This document shows, piece by piece, positions 7,714-16,112 of a stretch of 64,000 nt of DNA. The notes beneath the pieces are model-generated. The model was not told where the DNA came from and searched no databases. It saw only the letters and a program-made list of their open reading frames with translations. The first letter of the stretch is position 1. The number at the start of each line of letters is the position of its first letter. Location of the stretch: assembly GCA_022842065.1 (NCBI GenBank), contig JALHQH010000018.1:99692-163691 (forward strand), written 5' to 3'. Both the position numbers and the translations under genes were made by a program. Origin of the DNA: Caldilineaceae bacterium. GTDB taxonomy: Bacteria; Chloroflexota; Anaerolineae; Caldilineales; Caldilineaceae.

Positions 7714-9549
7714 ATGCGAACATTGATGATCTGGACTGTTGCCGGCCTCTTTGCGCTGGCAGCTTATGGGGCCAGTCTCTGGTCCACACCGGCGGCCACG
7801 GCCACGCACCTACAGCAGAGCGCCACAGCAACCCCCGCGCCCGCGACAGCAAGTCCGCTGTTACCGGCGGCCGCGCCAACCACGACAATGGGAATGACCG
7901 GCACCACAGCCATGACTGACACTGGCAATATGACGCAAACCATCATACCGACGATGGCGATTGCCGAATTGCAAAATATTTCGGGCACGGTCGTCGGCAG
8001 CGCCAACTTTACCGAAACCGCCGAGGGGCTACAAATTAGTATCGTCGTCAGCGGCCTGGTCGAAGCCGAGCCAGGGGAACATGGCATTCACTTCCACCAG
8101 GTGGGGCGCTGCACCCCGGACTTTGCGGTTGCCGGCAGCCATTTTAACCCTACAATGGCCAAACATGGGTTAGAAAATCCAGCCGGTCCCCATGCTGGTG
8201 ATCTGCCCAACATCGAGTTTGATGATGCCGGCAACGCCACGTATGCAACGACCAGCATGTCGGTGACCCTGGGCAGTGGTGAAAATGCCCTGTTGACTGC
8301 GGATGGCAGTTCGATCTTGATCCATGCCAAGGCAGATGACCAGGTGACCGATCCCGCCGGCCTGAGTGGTGCGCGCATCGCGTGCGGAGTGCTGACGGCA
8401 ATGGAAGTGCCGCCGCCCGCTGCGCCAACACCACCGCCCCCCGTCACCGGCAACAACATCCAGCCGGAAATTCGTAGCGCGACCGCCGCGCGGATTGCCA
8501 CGCTGCAAGCACCGGAGGGCTTTGAAATCAGCACCTTTGGCGAAGGGCTCGGCAGTGTGCGCATGATGGCCGAAGCCGACGATGGCACAATTTATGTCAC
8601 CCGGCGCGGTGAGGGCGATGTTTTGGCCCTGCGCGATGAAGATGGCGACGGCATGGCGGATGAGCCAATGATTGTTGCCACGGATCTGCCTTCGGTACAC
8701 GGCATCATCATTGAAGGCACCGAGATCTATCTGGCCACCCCGGTAACGATCTACCTGGGTTCACTCGCGGCAGATGGCATGATCGAGGGGCTGGAACCGA
8801 TTGTTACCGGTCTGCCTGAAGCCGGCCAACATGGCAACCGCACGATGGCCTTTGGGGAAGATGGCATGCTCTACGTGAGCATTGGCAGCCCCTGTAACGC
8901 CTGTGGCTTTGTCAATCCCGAATACGCGACGATTCTGCAGATCGATCCAGCCAGCGGTGAACGCACGATTTATGCATCTGGCCTGCGCAACACCATCGGC
9001 TGGGGCTGGCACCCGGAAACCGGCGAATTTTGGGGCATGGATCACGGCTCCGACTGGCGCGGCGATGACCAACCGCCGGAAGAGTTGAACCTAATCGAGC
9101 AAGGGAACAACTACGGCTGGCCCTTCTGTTATGCGGCTCAGCAGGTTGATCCCTATCTCGCGGTGCCACCCCAGGGCATGACCAAGGCTGAATTCTGTGC
9201 CCAATCCACTGCCCCGGTGCTGACCTATCAAGCCCACAGCGCGCCGATCGGCATGGTCTTCTATACGGGTGAGCAATTCCCGGCGGAATATCAGAACGAT
9301 GCCTTTGTCGCCATGCGCGGCTCATGGAATCGCCAGGAGCCGGTGGGTTATAAGGTGGTCCATGTGGACTTTGATGAGGAAGGGCAGCCAGTCGCGATTA
9401 ATGACTTTATCACTGGCTGGTTGTTGGAGGAAGAAGTGGCCCATTTTGGCCGGGTTGCCGGGTTGCTCGTACACAGCGACGGCTCGTTGCTGCTCTCCGA
9501 AGACACGAATGGTGTGATCTACAAGATTACCTATACGGGTGGGGAATAG
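7714..9549 (+). CDS. Secreted Cu,Zn superoxide dismutase fused to PQQ-type sugar/sorbosone dehydrogenase
   Basis: 611 residues. Residues 1-30 are a signal peptide, then an Ala/Pro/Thr/Met-rich linker to about 80. Residues 84-226 are a complete Cu,Zn-SOD: copper ligands His126, His128, His143 and His204; zinc ligands His143, His151, His160 and Asp163; disulphide pair Cys133-Cys224; active-site Arg221. A proline-rich hinge (about 232-243) leads to a six-bladed beta-propeller from about 262 to the end, of the glucose/sorbosone dehydrogenase family (blade motifs RTMAFGEDGMLYVSIGS, GLRNTIGWGWHPETGEFWGM, GNNYGWPFCY). SOD turns superoxide into O2 and H2O2; the propeller family oxidises sugars with PQQ. 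The reading frame is continuous with no sign of a frameshift. The strong SD AAAGGAG fixes the start. Whether the propeller binds PQQ is not provable from sequence. Confidence 0.92.
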   Translation: MRTLMIWTVAGLFALAAYGASLWSTPAATATHLQQSATATPAPATASPLLPAAAPTTTMGMTGTTAMTDTGNMTQTIIPTMAIAELQNISGTVVGSANFTETAEGLQISIVVSGLVEAEPGEHGIHFHQVGRCTPDFAVAGSHFNPTMAKHGLENPAGPHAGDLPNIEFDDAGNATYATTSMSVTLGSGENALLTADGSSILIHAKADDQVTDPAGLSGARIACGVLTAMEVPPPAAPTPPPPVTGNNIQPEIRSATAARIATLQAPEGFEISTFGEGLGSVRMMAEADDGTIYVTRRGEGDVLALRDEDGDGMADEPMIVATDLPSVHGIIIEGTEIYLATPVTIYLGSLAADGMIEGLEPIVTGLPEAGQHGNRTMAFGEDGMLYVSIGSPCNACGFVNPEYATILQIDPASGERTIYASGLRNTIGWGWHPETGEFWGMDHGSDWRGDDQPPEELNLIEQGNNYGWPFCYAAQQVDPYLAVPPQGMTKAEFCAQSTAPVLTYQAHSAPIGMVFYTGEQFPAEYQNDAFVAMRGSWNRQEPVGYKVVHVDFDEEGQPVAINDFITGWLLEEEVAHFGRVAGLLVHSDGSLLLSEDTNGVIYKITYTGGE

Positions 9550-9558
9550 TCGTGAATT

Positions 9559-9594
9559 AAATGTAGGGGCACGGCATGCCGTGCCCCTACATTT
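9559..9594. repeat. 36-bp perfect palindrome (GGCATGCC family, copy 2)
   Basis: Arm aaatgtaggggcacggca with the same gcatgc core as copy 1 at 6527. It fills the gap between the stop of the SOD fusion gene and the convergent hydrolase stop at 9593, where it can serve as a bidirectional stem-loop. Outer arm bases differ from copy 1 but stay paired, so the fold is conserved rather than the sequence. Confidence 0.9.
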
Positions 9595-10159
9595 ATGCCC
9601 CCTGGACTTCACCAAAGGGCGTAATATCCGCTTTAAGCACCCGTTCGATCAGCTTCAAGGTCTGGCGGTTATTCTCCGCATCCTCGGATGCAATACAATC
9701 CGACGGGACTATCACCTCGAAATCCCGCATATAGGCATCATTTGCGGTAAAGAGAACACAGATATCGCCCGCCATGCCGCCGATGATCAGGCGCTTGGTG
9801 CCCAAACTTTTCAGTAGCACATCGAGACTGGTCTGGAAGAAAGCAGAATGTTTGGGTTTGAGCACAAAGTAATCATCTTCGTGCGGTTCCAACATACGTG
9901 CGATCTCCTTACCGCGCACGTCACCATCCACACAGTAGCGCACCAACTTCTGAAAATCGGAGCGCCAACGGCCAAAGTTGTCATTGGCGTAAATGACCGG
10001 AATCCCCGCTGCGCGTGCCTTGGCTTTCAGCGCCACCAACTGCATCGCCATCGGCAGCGCGTGAAAGAGCAGATCATCGCCACCGTCAAATGCCAGATCG
10101 TTGATCACATCGACCAATAACAGCGCGGTTTCTTTCGCGTTGGTTTCCAACTTCCACAT
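9593..10159 (-). CDS. Isochorismatase-like cysteine hydrolase
   Basis: 188-residue cytoplasmic hydrolase. The Asp-Lys-Cys triad is visible: Asp17 in LLLVDVINDL, Lys in VLKPKHSAF (101 or 103), and Cys134 in GGMAGDICVLFTANDA, the normal position of the nucleophile with the preceding cis-peptide. The start at 10159 is chosen over the ATG at 10168 because the AGGG ribosome site abuts the latter and sits about 9 nt from the former. The family includes nicotinamidase, N-carbamoylsarcosine amidase and isochorismatase; none can be chosen here. It lies downstream of korAB on the same strand but a terminator separates them. Confidence 0.88.
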   Translation of the reverse strand: MWKLETNAKETALLLVDVINDLAFDGGDDLLFHALPMAMQLVALKAKARAAGIPVIYANDNFGRWRSDFQKLVRYCVDGDVRGKEIARMLEPHEDDYFVLKPKHSAFFQTSLDVLLKSLGTKRLIIGGMAGDICVLFTANDAYMRDFEVIVPSDCIASEDAENNRQTLKLIERVLKADITPFGEVQGA

Positions 10160-10179
10160 AATTTTCATCCCTGAAATGA

Positions 10180-10212
10180 AAGACAGGCATCTGTTTAACG
10201 GATGCCTGTCTT
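10180..10212 (-). terminator. Rho-independent terminator after korB
   Basis: Perfect 12-bp stem (10180-10191 with 10201-10212) and 9-nt loop. Read on the minus strand it is followed by TTTCATTT, so it would end the korA-korB transcript before the hydrolase gene. Confidence 0.7.
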
Positions 10213-10323
10213 GTCTACAATTGTTTTACGGGTCGCTGGCGCAACTTCGCACAGTTAACGCGTAGGCTGAGCACGCGTCGGGAGTACCCTCTCGTAGCCT
10301 TGTCGAAGCCTACGCTCGACCGC

Positions 10324-11382
10324 CTAGAGATCAGCCATAATCTGGCGCAGCGCGTCCCGGCTGGGGCGCAACTGTTGTTCGCTCAGTTGGGCCAATGGTG
10401 TATCGACCATGTTGAGCAATTCCAGCATGTTGGGTTCTTCGTCGTTGATATAGAAGAGCCCAGTCAGGAACTTGCCTTCACGGCGGCCATTTTCTAGTGT
10501 CTGGTAGGCGAGCATCTTGTTGGTAGGATCGTAATCTTCGCCCAACTTCTTGAGCTGAATCCACGAACCGTCGTGCAGTTTCACCTCGCGCTCGTCATCA
10601 TACTCGTCGATCTCGATCTCTTCGTACTTGGGGACAAAGTTCAACTCGTGGATCGGCGTCTCGTTTTCCTTGCCCCAACTGTAGCTCTTATTGGAGCTAT
10701 CGTGGTTGTTGAAAGTGACACAGGGGCTGATAATATCGATTACCGCAATGCCACGGTGGGCAACAGCCGCCTTCAGCAACGTCTCCACCTGCTTGGCATC
10801 GCCGGCAAAGCTGCGGGCCACAAAAGTCGCATTGGCAGTCAATGCTTCAATGCAGACATCGAGTGAGGGCAATTGATTCACGCCGGCATATTTCAGCATC
10901 TGCCCCTTGTCAGAAGTGGCACTAAACTGGCCCTTGGTTAAGCCATAGACGCCATTGTTCTCGATAATGTAGACTAGCGGCACATTGCGGCGCACCACAT
11001 GTTTGAATTGGCCAATGCCAATCGAAGCGCTGTCGCCGTCACCGCTGACGCCGATGGCGGTCAGTTGGCGGTTAGCAGACAAGGCACCGGTTGCCACCGA
11101 AGGCATACGCCCGTGTAGCGAGTTAAAGCCATGACTTTGGCCCAGGAAATAGGCCGGCGTCTTGCTGCTACAGCCGATGCCACTCAGCTTGATCACCTGG
11201 CTGGGATCGAGGCCCAATTCCCAGGTGGCGTTGATAATGCGGGCGCTGATGCTGTCATGGCCGCACCCTTTACAGAGGGTGGAGTCACGCCCCTTATAGT
11301 CATTCTTCTCCAGGCCGATAATATTGGTTTTCGGGGTACGGGCAGCCGACGCCGCCTTGGCCCGTTCCGTTACTGTACTCAT
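10324..11382 (-). CDS. korB: 2-oxoacid:ferredoxin oxidoreductase, beta subunit
   Basis: 352-residue thiamine-diphosphate subunit of a 2-oxoglutarate (or related 2-oxoacid) ferredoxin oxidoreductase, which makes acyl-CoA, CO2 and reduced ferredoxin in the cytoplasm. The 4Fe-4S motif is C37-KG-C40 plus C71 in SGIGCSSK; a further Cys occurs in the C-terminal half. The ThDP/Mg motif is GDGDSASIG (114-122) with IIENN at 139-143. A long C-terminal extension after about 300 is typical for KorB of this type. SD AAGGAG lies upstream of the ATG. It starts 13 bp after korA, so the two are one operon. 2-oxoglutarate specificity is the usual annotation but is not proved by the sequence. Confidence 0.93.
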   Translation of the reverse strand: MSTVTERAKAASAARTPKTNIIGLEKNDYKGRDSTLCKGCGHDSISARIINATWELGLDPSQVIKLSGIGCSSKTPAYFLGQSHGFNSLHGRMPSVATGALSANRQLTAIGVSGDGDSASIGIGQFKHVVRRNVPLVYIIENNGVYGLTKGQFSATSDKGQMLKYAGVNQLPSLDVCIEALTANATFVARSFAGDAKQVETLLKAAVAHRGIAVIDIISPCVTFNNHDSSNKSYSWGKENETPIHELNFVPKYEEIEIDEYDDEREVKLHDGSWIQLKKLGEDYDPTNKMLAYQTLENGRREGKFLTGLFYINDEEPNMLELLNMVDTPLAQLSEQQLRPSRDALRQIMADL

Positions 11383-11395
11383 TCGCAGTTACTCC

Positions 11396-13222
11396 TTACT
11401 TCTTCGCAAGAATCGATTCGGTGATGAACCGCGCCGAGAGCGCCATCCCATCACACTTGGAGACGGAGACCAGGCGCATGGCGGATTCGGGCGTCTCGGT
11501 CAACAGGATCTTGTGCAACTGGCCGTCGAAATTATTCTCGACCACATAGACCTGATCATAGCTGGCGATAAAGTCGCGCACGCTATCGCTGATCGGCAGG
11601 GCGCGTAGCCGCAGATAGCTCGTCTCCACCCCGGTTTTGGCCAGCCGTTGGCGCGCTTCCTGCACCGCGGGATCATTGCTGCCCATACTAATAATTGCGA
11701 TCTTCGCCTCTTCGACTTCATCTACAACTGGTTTGGGCACCAGATTGCGTGCGGTTTCAAATTTACGGGCCAACCGCTTGAGATTGTTTTCCCAATCTTC
11801 CGAGCGCTCACTGTAGAAGGCATATTCATTGTGGCCAGTGCCGCGGGTGAAATAGGCGGCCATGGGATGTTTATTGCCAGGGATCGTGCGGTTGGTAATG
11901 CCGTCACCATCCTCATCCAGATAGCGGCCCCACTTGCCCCCACGCGCCTTCAGATCCTCAGCGGTGAGTACCTTGCCGCGATCAAAGGTGGCCTCGGGAT
12001 AGTCAAATTCATCGCTGATCCAAAGATTCATGCCCAGATCAAGATCACTGAGAACAAAGACCATCGTCTGTAGACGTTCGGCCAGATCAAAGGCCGTGCC
12101 GGCCATCTCGAAACACTCTTTGGGTGTTGCGGGCAAAAGCACCACATGGCGGGTATCACCGTGGCCTAAATAGTAGGCGGCCATAATGTCACCCTGGCCC
12201 GTGCGGGTGGGCAACCCCGTGCTCGGCCCCATACGCTGAATGTCCCAGATCACCGAGGGGATCTCGGCAAAGTAGGCCATGCCGACAAATTCCGACATGA
12301 GGCTGATGCCAGGACCGCTGGTCGCAGTCATCGAGCGGGCGCCGGCCCAACCAGCACCAAGCACCATACCGATGGCGGCCAATTCGTCTTCGGCCTGAAT
12401 GATCGCGTAGGTGGCTTTCCCAGTTTCGGGATCCTTGCGGATATCGGGTCCATAACTAATAATTGCTTCGGCCAAGCTGGATGACGGGGTAATGGGATAC
12501 CAGGAAAGGAAGCTGACGCCGTGGAAGAGCGCGCCCAGGCCGGCGGCACTGTTGCCGTCGATCAACACTTTGCCTTCGTTGTAGCCACTCATGCGCGCCA
12601 CGCGGTAAGGCTGGTCATTGGTCACATTTTCGGTCGCCCAGGTATAGGCCCGTTGCAACATATCCCAGTTCATTGCGATCGGCTTGGGCTTGCCCTTAAA
12701 GTTCCATTCCAAGGCGGCGCGCAATTCAGCCATTTCGATCTCGAGCAGATAGGCAGCCACACCGACATAGACCATGTTGGCCACATAGTCACGCAGGGCA
12801 AAGGGCAAATCGGCAGCTTTGACGAGCTCTTTCACCGGCATGCCGAAGTAGCGTACATCTTCACGCCGCGCGGCAATCGGCAAGCTCTCGTCGTAGATCA
12901 CGAGCCCGCCTTGCGCAACACTGGCCATATCTTCGGCCACGGTTGCGCCATTCATACAGATCATCACCTCGACGGCTTCGCGCCGGGCGAGGTAGCCATC
13001 CTTACTCAAACGGATGTTGTACCAGGTGGGTAACCCTTGAATGTTACTCGGGAAAAGATTCTTGCCGGTAATCGGAATCCCCATCTTAAAAAGCGAACGG
13101 ATCAGCAGACTATTGCTGGTCTGGCTGCCGGAACCGTTCGCAGTGGCGACATTGATATTGAAGTCGTTGACGATGCGCCCCTGCTCCACTGTCTCTGGTT
13201 GTTCTTGTACTAATAAACTCAT
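11396..13222 (-). CDS. korA: 2-oxoacid:ferredoxin oxidoreductase, fused gamma-alpha subunit
   Basis: 608 residues. Residues about 15-190 are the gamma domain (IVNDFNINVATANGSGSQTS, replacing the GxGGQG loop), followed by the alpha/pyrimidine-binding domain (LGALFHGVSFLSWYPITPSS, then AEDELAAIGMVLGAGWAGAR and TATSGPGISLMSEF) and a C-terminal transketolase-like domain II (KIAIISMGSNDPAVQEARQR). Gamma-alpha fusion is normal for KorA. The ATG at 13222 is chosen since GGAGGAAGG sits just upstream; the in-frame extension to 13300 has no support. It forms a two-gene operon with korB and supplies reduced ferredoxin or runs the oxidative TCA step. Confidence 0.93.
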   Translation of the reverse strand: MSLLVQEQPETVEQGRIVNDFNINVATANGSGSQTSNSLLIRSLFKMGIPITGKNLFPSNIQGLPTWYNIRLSKDGYLARREAVEVMICMNGATVAEDMASVAQGGLVIYDESLPIAARREDVRYFGMPVKELVKAADLPFALRDYVANMVYVGVAAYLLEIEMAELRAALEWNFKGKPKPIAMNWDMLQRAYTWATENVTNDQPYRVARMSGYNEGKVLIDGNSAAGLGALFHGVSFLSWYPITPSSSLAEAIISYGPDIRKDPETGKATYAIIQAEDELAAIGMVLGAGWAGARSMTATSGPGISLMSEFVGMAYFAEIPSVIWDIQRMGPSTGLPTRTGQGDIMAAYYLGHGDTRHVVLLPATPKECFEMAGTAFDLAERLQTMVFVLSDLDLGMNLWISDEFDYPEATFDRGKVLTAEDLKARGGKWGRYLDEDGDGITNRTIPGNKHPMAAYFTRGTGHNEYAFYSERSEDWENNLKRLARKFETARNLVPKPVVDEVEEAKIAIISMGSNDPAVQEARQRLAKTGVETSYLRLRALPISDSVRDFIASYDQVYVVENNFDGQLHKILLTETPESAMRLVSVSKCDGMALSARFITESILAKK

Positions 13223-13430
13223 CGCCTTCCTCCGAATCGAGGCATTTCTAACATACGGATAAAAATTAAACCTGCTTTGTTCATTTACAGCCATCCTCAA
13301 AAAATTTTATAGAATAAATGTGCAGCCTTCTTGTGCGTCACATCATCAATGCCTTTATGTCAAGGGCATTGGCTAAGCCTGGGAAGCTGATGTTTGCAGC
13401 GAGACCGGCAGCCCATTCTATCTCATTGGG

Positions 13431-13560
13431 TAACGACTAACCCCCTCCTAACCTCCCCCTGGTAAGGGGAGGAACCGTCTCGGGGTCAACCCTTCCCCCC
13501 TTAGCAGGGGAGCGCACCTAGTAGGCAACCGCCCTAGGGCGCGAGAGGGGTTAGTCGTTA
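13431..13560. mobile_element. MITE-like element, copy A (130 bp)
   Basis: Perfect 14-bp terminal inverted repeats (taacgactaacccc). The interior shares long blocks with the element at 30478-30613, including ttagcaggggagcgc and aggcaaccgc. It is flanked by similar 14-mers tatctcattgggta (13419) and tatctcatcggtta (13559), 12 of 14 identical and overlapping the element ends by 2 bp; these may be an old target duplication. No ORF inside. It fills most of the gap between korA and the GntR gene. Confidence 0.75.
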
Positions 13561-13569
13561 TCTCATCGG

Positions 13570-14271
13570 TTATAAACCCAACACGTCACTGGTCGTTTCC
13601 ATCGAAATCCCGCGATGACTAAGCAACTGCATGTGTGTAATCAACAGCTCACGCCCGCGCGCAAAATCCCCATGCTCAATTGCCCCTACAATCTCGTCGT
13701 GATATTCCCAGACGGTCTTTAAGTAGGCATAGTCAGCATAGGTATTGAGTTCAACCGCCTCGTAACCATCCCAGTATGCTTCCAACAGCCCCAGCACAAA
13801 GGGATTGCCCAGGCGGCGAAAGATCGTTAGATGGAGTTCGCGATGTTCTTGATAGGGTATCTGGGCGCGTGGCTGGTTAAGCTTACACCAGGCATCAGTG
13901 ACAAGACGACGCAGGTAAAGCTTGTCTTCTGAGGTTAGCAGTGCCACGGCTTCATGCCAATAGGCAACTTCGAGATGAATCCGTAAGCTGCTAAAGGCGT
14001 CGAAGTGCTGCGGATCAATTGCCAGGGCTGTGAGTAAACTCAAACGGACTGGCGGGAGAAAAGCGTAGGGTGTGCGTGTTATCCCGCGCCGAGGACTGGC
14101 TTCGACCAGCCCCAACATGCGCGCAACTTCAAATTGTTCGCGCAACTTACCCACGCTAATCCCCAGCTCATCACTGAGCTCGTTGAGTGAGGGCAACCGA
14201 TCACCCGGCTGACACCCGCGCGTAAGTAAGTGCTGTAAAAATTCGGATTGGACTTTACCGTTAACCATCAT
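13570..14271 (-). CDS. GntR/FadR-family transcriptional regulator
   Basis: 233-residue DNA-binding regulator. Residues about 5-70 are the GntR winged helix-turn-helix (PGDRLPSLNELSDELGISVG, then KLREQFEVARMLGLVE and RRGITRT). Residues about 80-215 are an all-helical FCD effector domain, with candidate metal-binding histidines in HREHRELH-like order (HRELHLTIFRRLGNP) and a late H in WEYHDEIVGAIEHGD. Two adjacent ATG codons occur; the first is used. Members bind organic acids or sugars. Neighbours (korAB on one side, an M20 amidohydrolase on the other) are possible targets. A perfect palindrome about 90 bp upstream is a candidate autoregulatory operator. Confidence 0.88.
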   Translation of the reverse strand: MMVNGKVQSEFLQHLLTRGCQPGDRLPSLNELSDELGISVGKLREQFEVARMLGLVEASPRRGITRTPYAFLPPVRLSLLTALAIDPQHFDAFSSLRIHLEVAYWHEAVALLTSEDKLYLRRLVTDAWCKLNQPRAQIPYQEHRELHLTIFRRLGNPFVLGLLEAYWDGYEAVELNTYADYAYLKTVWEYHDEIVGAIEHGDFARGRELLITHMQLLSHRGISMETTSDVLGL

Positions 14272-14360
14272 ACCGTATGCGTCTTCGCAATTGATCCAGC
14301 CTGTCTTCGTTGACAGACAAATTTACAACAGGCTTAACAAGTAATAAAAATTACAAATCA

Positions 14361-14383
14361 TTCAATTAATCTGATTAATTGAA
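14361..14383. promoter_or_regulatory. Candidate operator palindrome
   Basis: Perfect 11-bp arms (ttcaattaatc) around one central base, inside an AT-rich patch upstream of the GntR gene. Size and symmetry suit a dimeric winged-helix regulator. The link to that gene is inference from position. No convincing -35/-10 pair was fixed around it. Confidence 0.45.
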
Positions 14384-14556
14384 TTGTTGTGAAAATATTG
14401 TAGCATAGGCTAGCAACCAAAGTCGAATTTATAAAGTGCTGATCAACATAAAGCTGTGCGCGGCATGTAGCCTTTGGGTCTCTTTGTGGTGGGTTTGTGG
14501 AGAATGGTATGATTGGGTTGGTAGCCTAGCCATTCACAGAAAGGCTAGGGCAAACC

Positions 14557-14652
14557 GCCCTGGGCTAAAGCCGCAGGGCTACCGAACAACGCCCCCTAAA
14601 GCGGGCTTTAGGGGGCGTTGTTCGGTAGCCCTGCTCATTGATGGCGGGGCGA
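14557..14652. repeat. Palindromic repeat family C, copy 1
   Basis: Contains a 60-nt hairpin (14574-14633) whose arms begin cagggctaccgaacaacgcc and are almost fully complementary. The block gggctaaagccgcagggcta and the trailing ggcggggcg are shared with 33529-33633. The rest of the 14272-14714 gap shows no gene; a short ORF across it (14436-14681) is explained by the palindrome. Confidence 0.75.
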
Positions 14653-14714
14653 TCTCCGACAGCCAGCTTTACCGATCCTAATTTTCAATACCTATTACAT
14701 CACCGCAACACTGC

Positions 14715-15947
14715 TTATTGTGCGGCCAGATAAGCCACTGCCGCGCCAGCCAAGACAGCCACGCCAGTCGGCAACATGCGCTCGTCAAAGTCAAAGGTGG
14801 CGTTGTGATGGGGGCTCAACTCCGGGCCGGCGGGATCGGCGGCCCCGATCAGCACAAAACAGCCAGGGGCGCGGTCAAGAAATTCGGCCATATCTTCGCC
14901 GACCATCATCGGCGCGATCTGGGCGACTTGTTCGGCGCCGACAACCCCAGTCGCCACCCGCTGCATGAGCGCCGCGCCTGCTTCCGAATTGATCGTGGCC
15001 GGACAACCAAGCCGCGGTTCTACGATACAGGTCGCCCCATGTGCCTGACAGATCCCCTTGGCGATCTCATCAATCCGGCGGAAGAGCAAGGTACGCACTT
15101 CGGGAACAAAGCTGCGCACCGTGCCGGTTAACGTGGCTTCGCCAGAGATCACATTGGCGGCGTTGCCACTCATAAAGGTGCCCACCGAGACGACCCCCGT
15201 ATCTGTTGGGTTGACATTGCGCGCAACGATGCTCTGGAGGGCCATCACGATTTCGCTGGCAACTAGCGTAGAATCAATCGTTTCGTGGGGCATGGCACCA
15301 TGTCCACCCCGCCCGCGCACAATAATCGTAAAGCTGTCAGCCGCGGCCCAGATCGGCCCCGGCTGGACAACCACCTGATTGAGGGGCAGCCGGCTCCAGA
15401 GGTGCAAACCAAACGCCGCGGATGGTTTCGGCTCCGCCAACACGCCATCGTTGATCATTGCCAGCGCACCGCCCAGCGCCTCTTCGGCCGGCTGGAAGAC
15501 GAGTTTGACGCGGCCAGGCAGTTCATTGCGCCGGGCAACCAACAGTTGCGCCACCCCCATGCCAATCGCAGTATGCCCATCATGACCACAGGCGTGCATG
15601 ACGCCAGCCTGCTGCGAACGGTAGGGCACATCATTCGCTTCATGGATCGGCAAGGCGTCCATGTCAAAACGCAGCATCACCGTCGGCGCGTCGAGGGGCG
15701 TGTTGTCCCCTTCCACCAGTGCCACCACACCGGTCTTGCCGATACCAGTACTGACCTCTAACCCTAATGTGCGCAGGTGATCGGCGACAATCCCCGCCGT
15801 GCGTACCTCTTGAAAGCCCAGTTCCGGGTGCATGTGAAAATCGCGCCGCCATGCCACCAGCTGTTCTGCCATTGCGCTTGCTTCGGCTAATAACGCCGCC
15901 GAAACGGCTTCCACGTCCATTGCTGTAGAATTGCGGTTGTCACTCAA
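14715..15947 (-). CDS. M20 family amidohydrolase
   Basis: 410-residue di-metal amidohydrolase of the N-acyl-amino-acid / IAA-conjugate / hippurate hydrolase group, cleaving an N-acyl amide in the cytoplasm. The N-terminus carries RRDFHMHPELGFQE (34-47), then MLRFDMDALPIHE and the metal motif MHACGHDGHT with Cys120 and His122 as ligands; PAEEALGG supplies the catalytic Glu pair; HLWSRLP and the late HH in SPHHNATF give remaining ligands. The dimerisation insert lies near 190-300 (GRGGHGAMPHETID). The start is TTG, preceded by GAGGTGAAACA, a better site than the ATG at codon 10. Monocistronic by context. The acyl group and amino acid cannot be told. Confidence 0.92.
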   Translation of the reverse strand: MSDNRNSTAMDVEAVSAALLAEASAMAEQLVAWRRDFHMHPELGFQEVRTAGIVADHLRTLGLEVSTGIGKTGVVALVEGDNTPLDAPTVMLRFDMDALPIHEANDVPYRSQQAGVMHACGHDGHTAIGMGVAQLLVARRNELPGRVKLVFQPAEEALGGALAMINDGVLAEPKPSAAFGLHLWSRLPLNQVVVQPGPIWAAADSFTIIVRGRGGHGAMPHETIDSTLVASEIVMALQSIVARNVNPTDTGVVSVGTFMSGNAANVISGEATLTGTVRSFVPEVRTLLFRRIDEIAKGICQAHGATCIVEPRLGCPATINSEAGAALMQRVATGVVGAEQVAQIAPMMVGEDMAEFLDRAPGCFVLIGAADPAGPELSPHHNATFDFDERMLPTGVAVLAGAAVAYLAAQ

Positions 15948-16112
15948 TGTTTCACCTCAGCATCCTTTTGCTTATAAATATTGTCTGCCTTTTTTAAGCA
16001 CAAACCATGCGCTAAGGTGATTATACAACAAGGGTGCAAGAAGACGCGTGACCAGCGTACCCAAGGGTAATATTTCTGATTGGGTTACCCGTGAACCACG
16101 TAAGTCCTAAAA

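Noticed and set aside
14436..14681. 81-codon ORF in the GntR-M20 gap
   Set aside because: Most of it is the family C palindrome, and there is no ribosome site.
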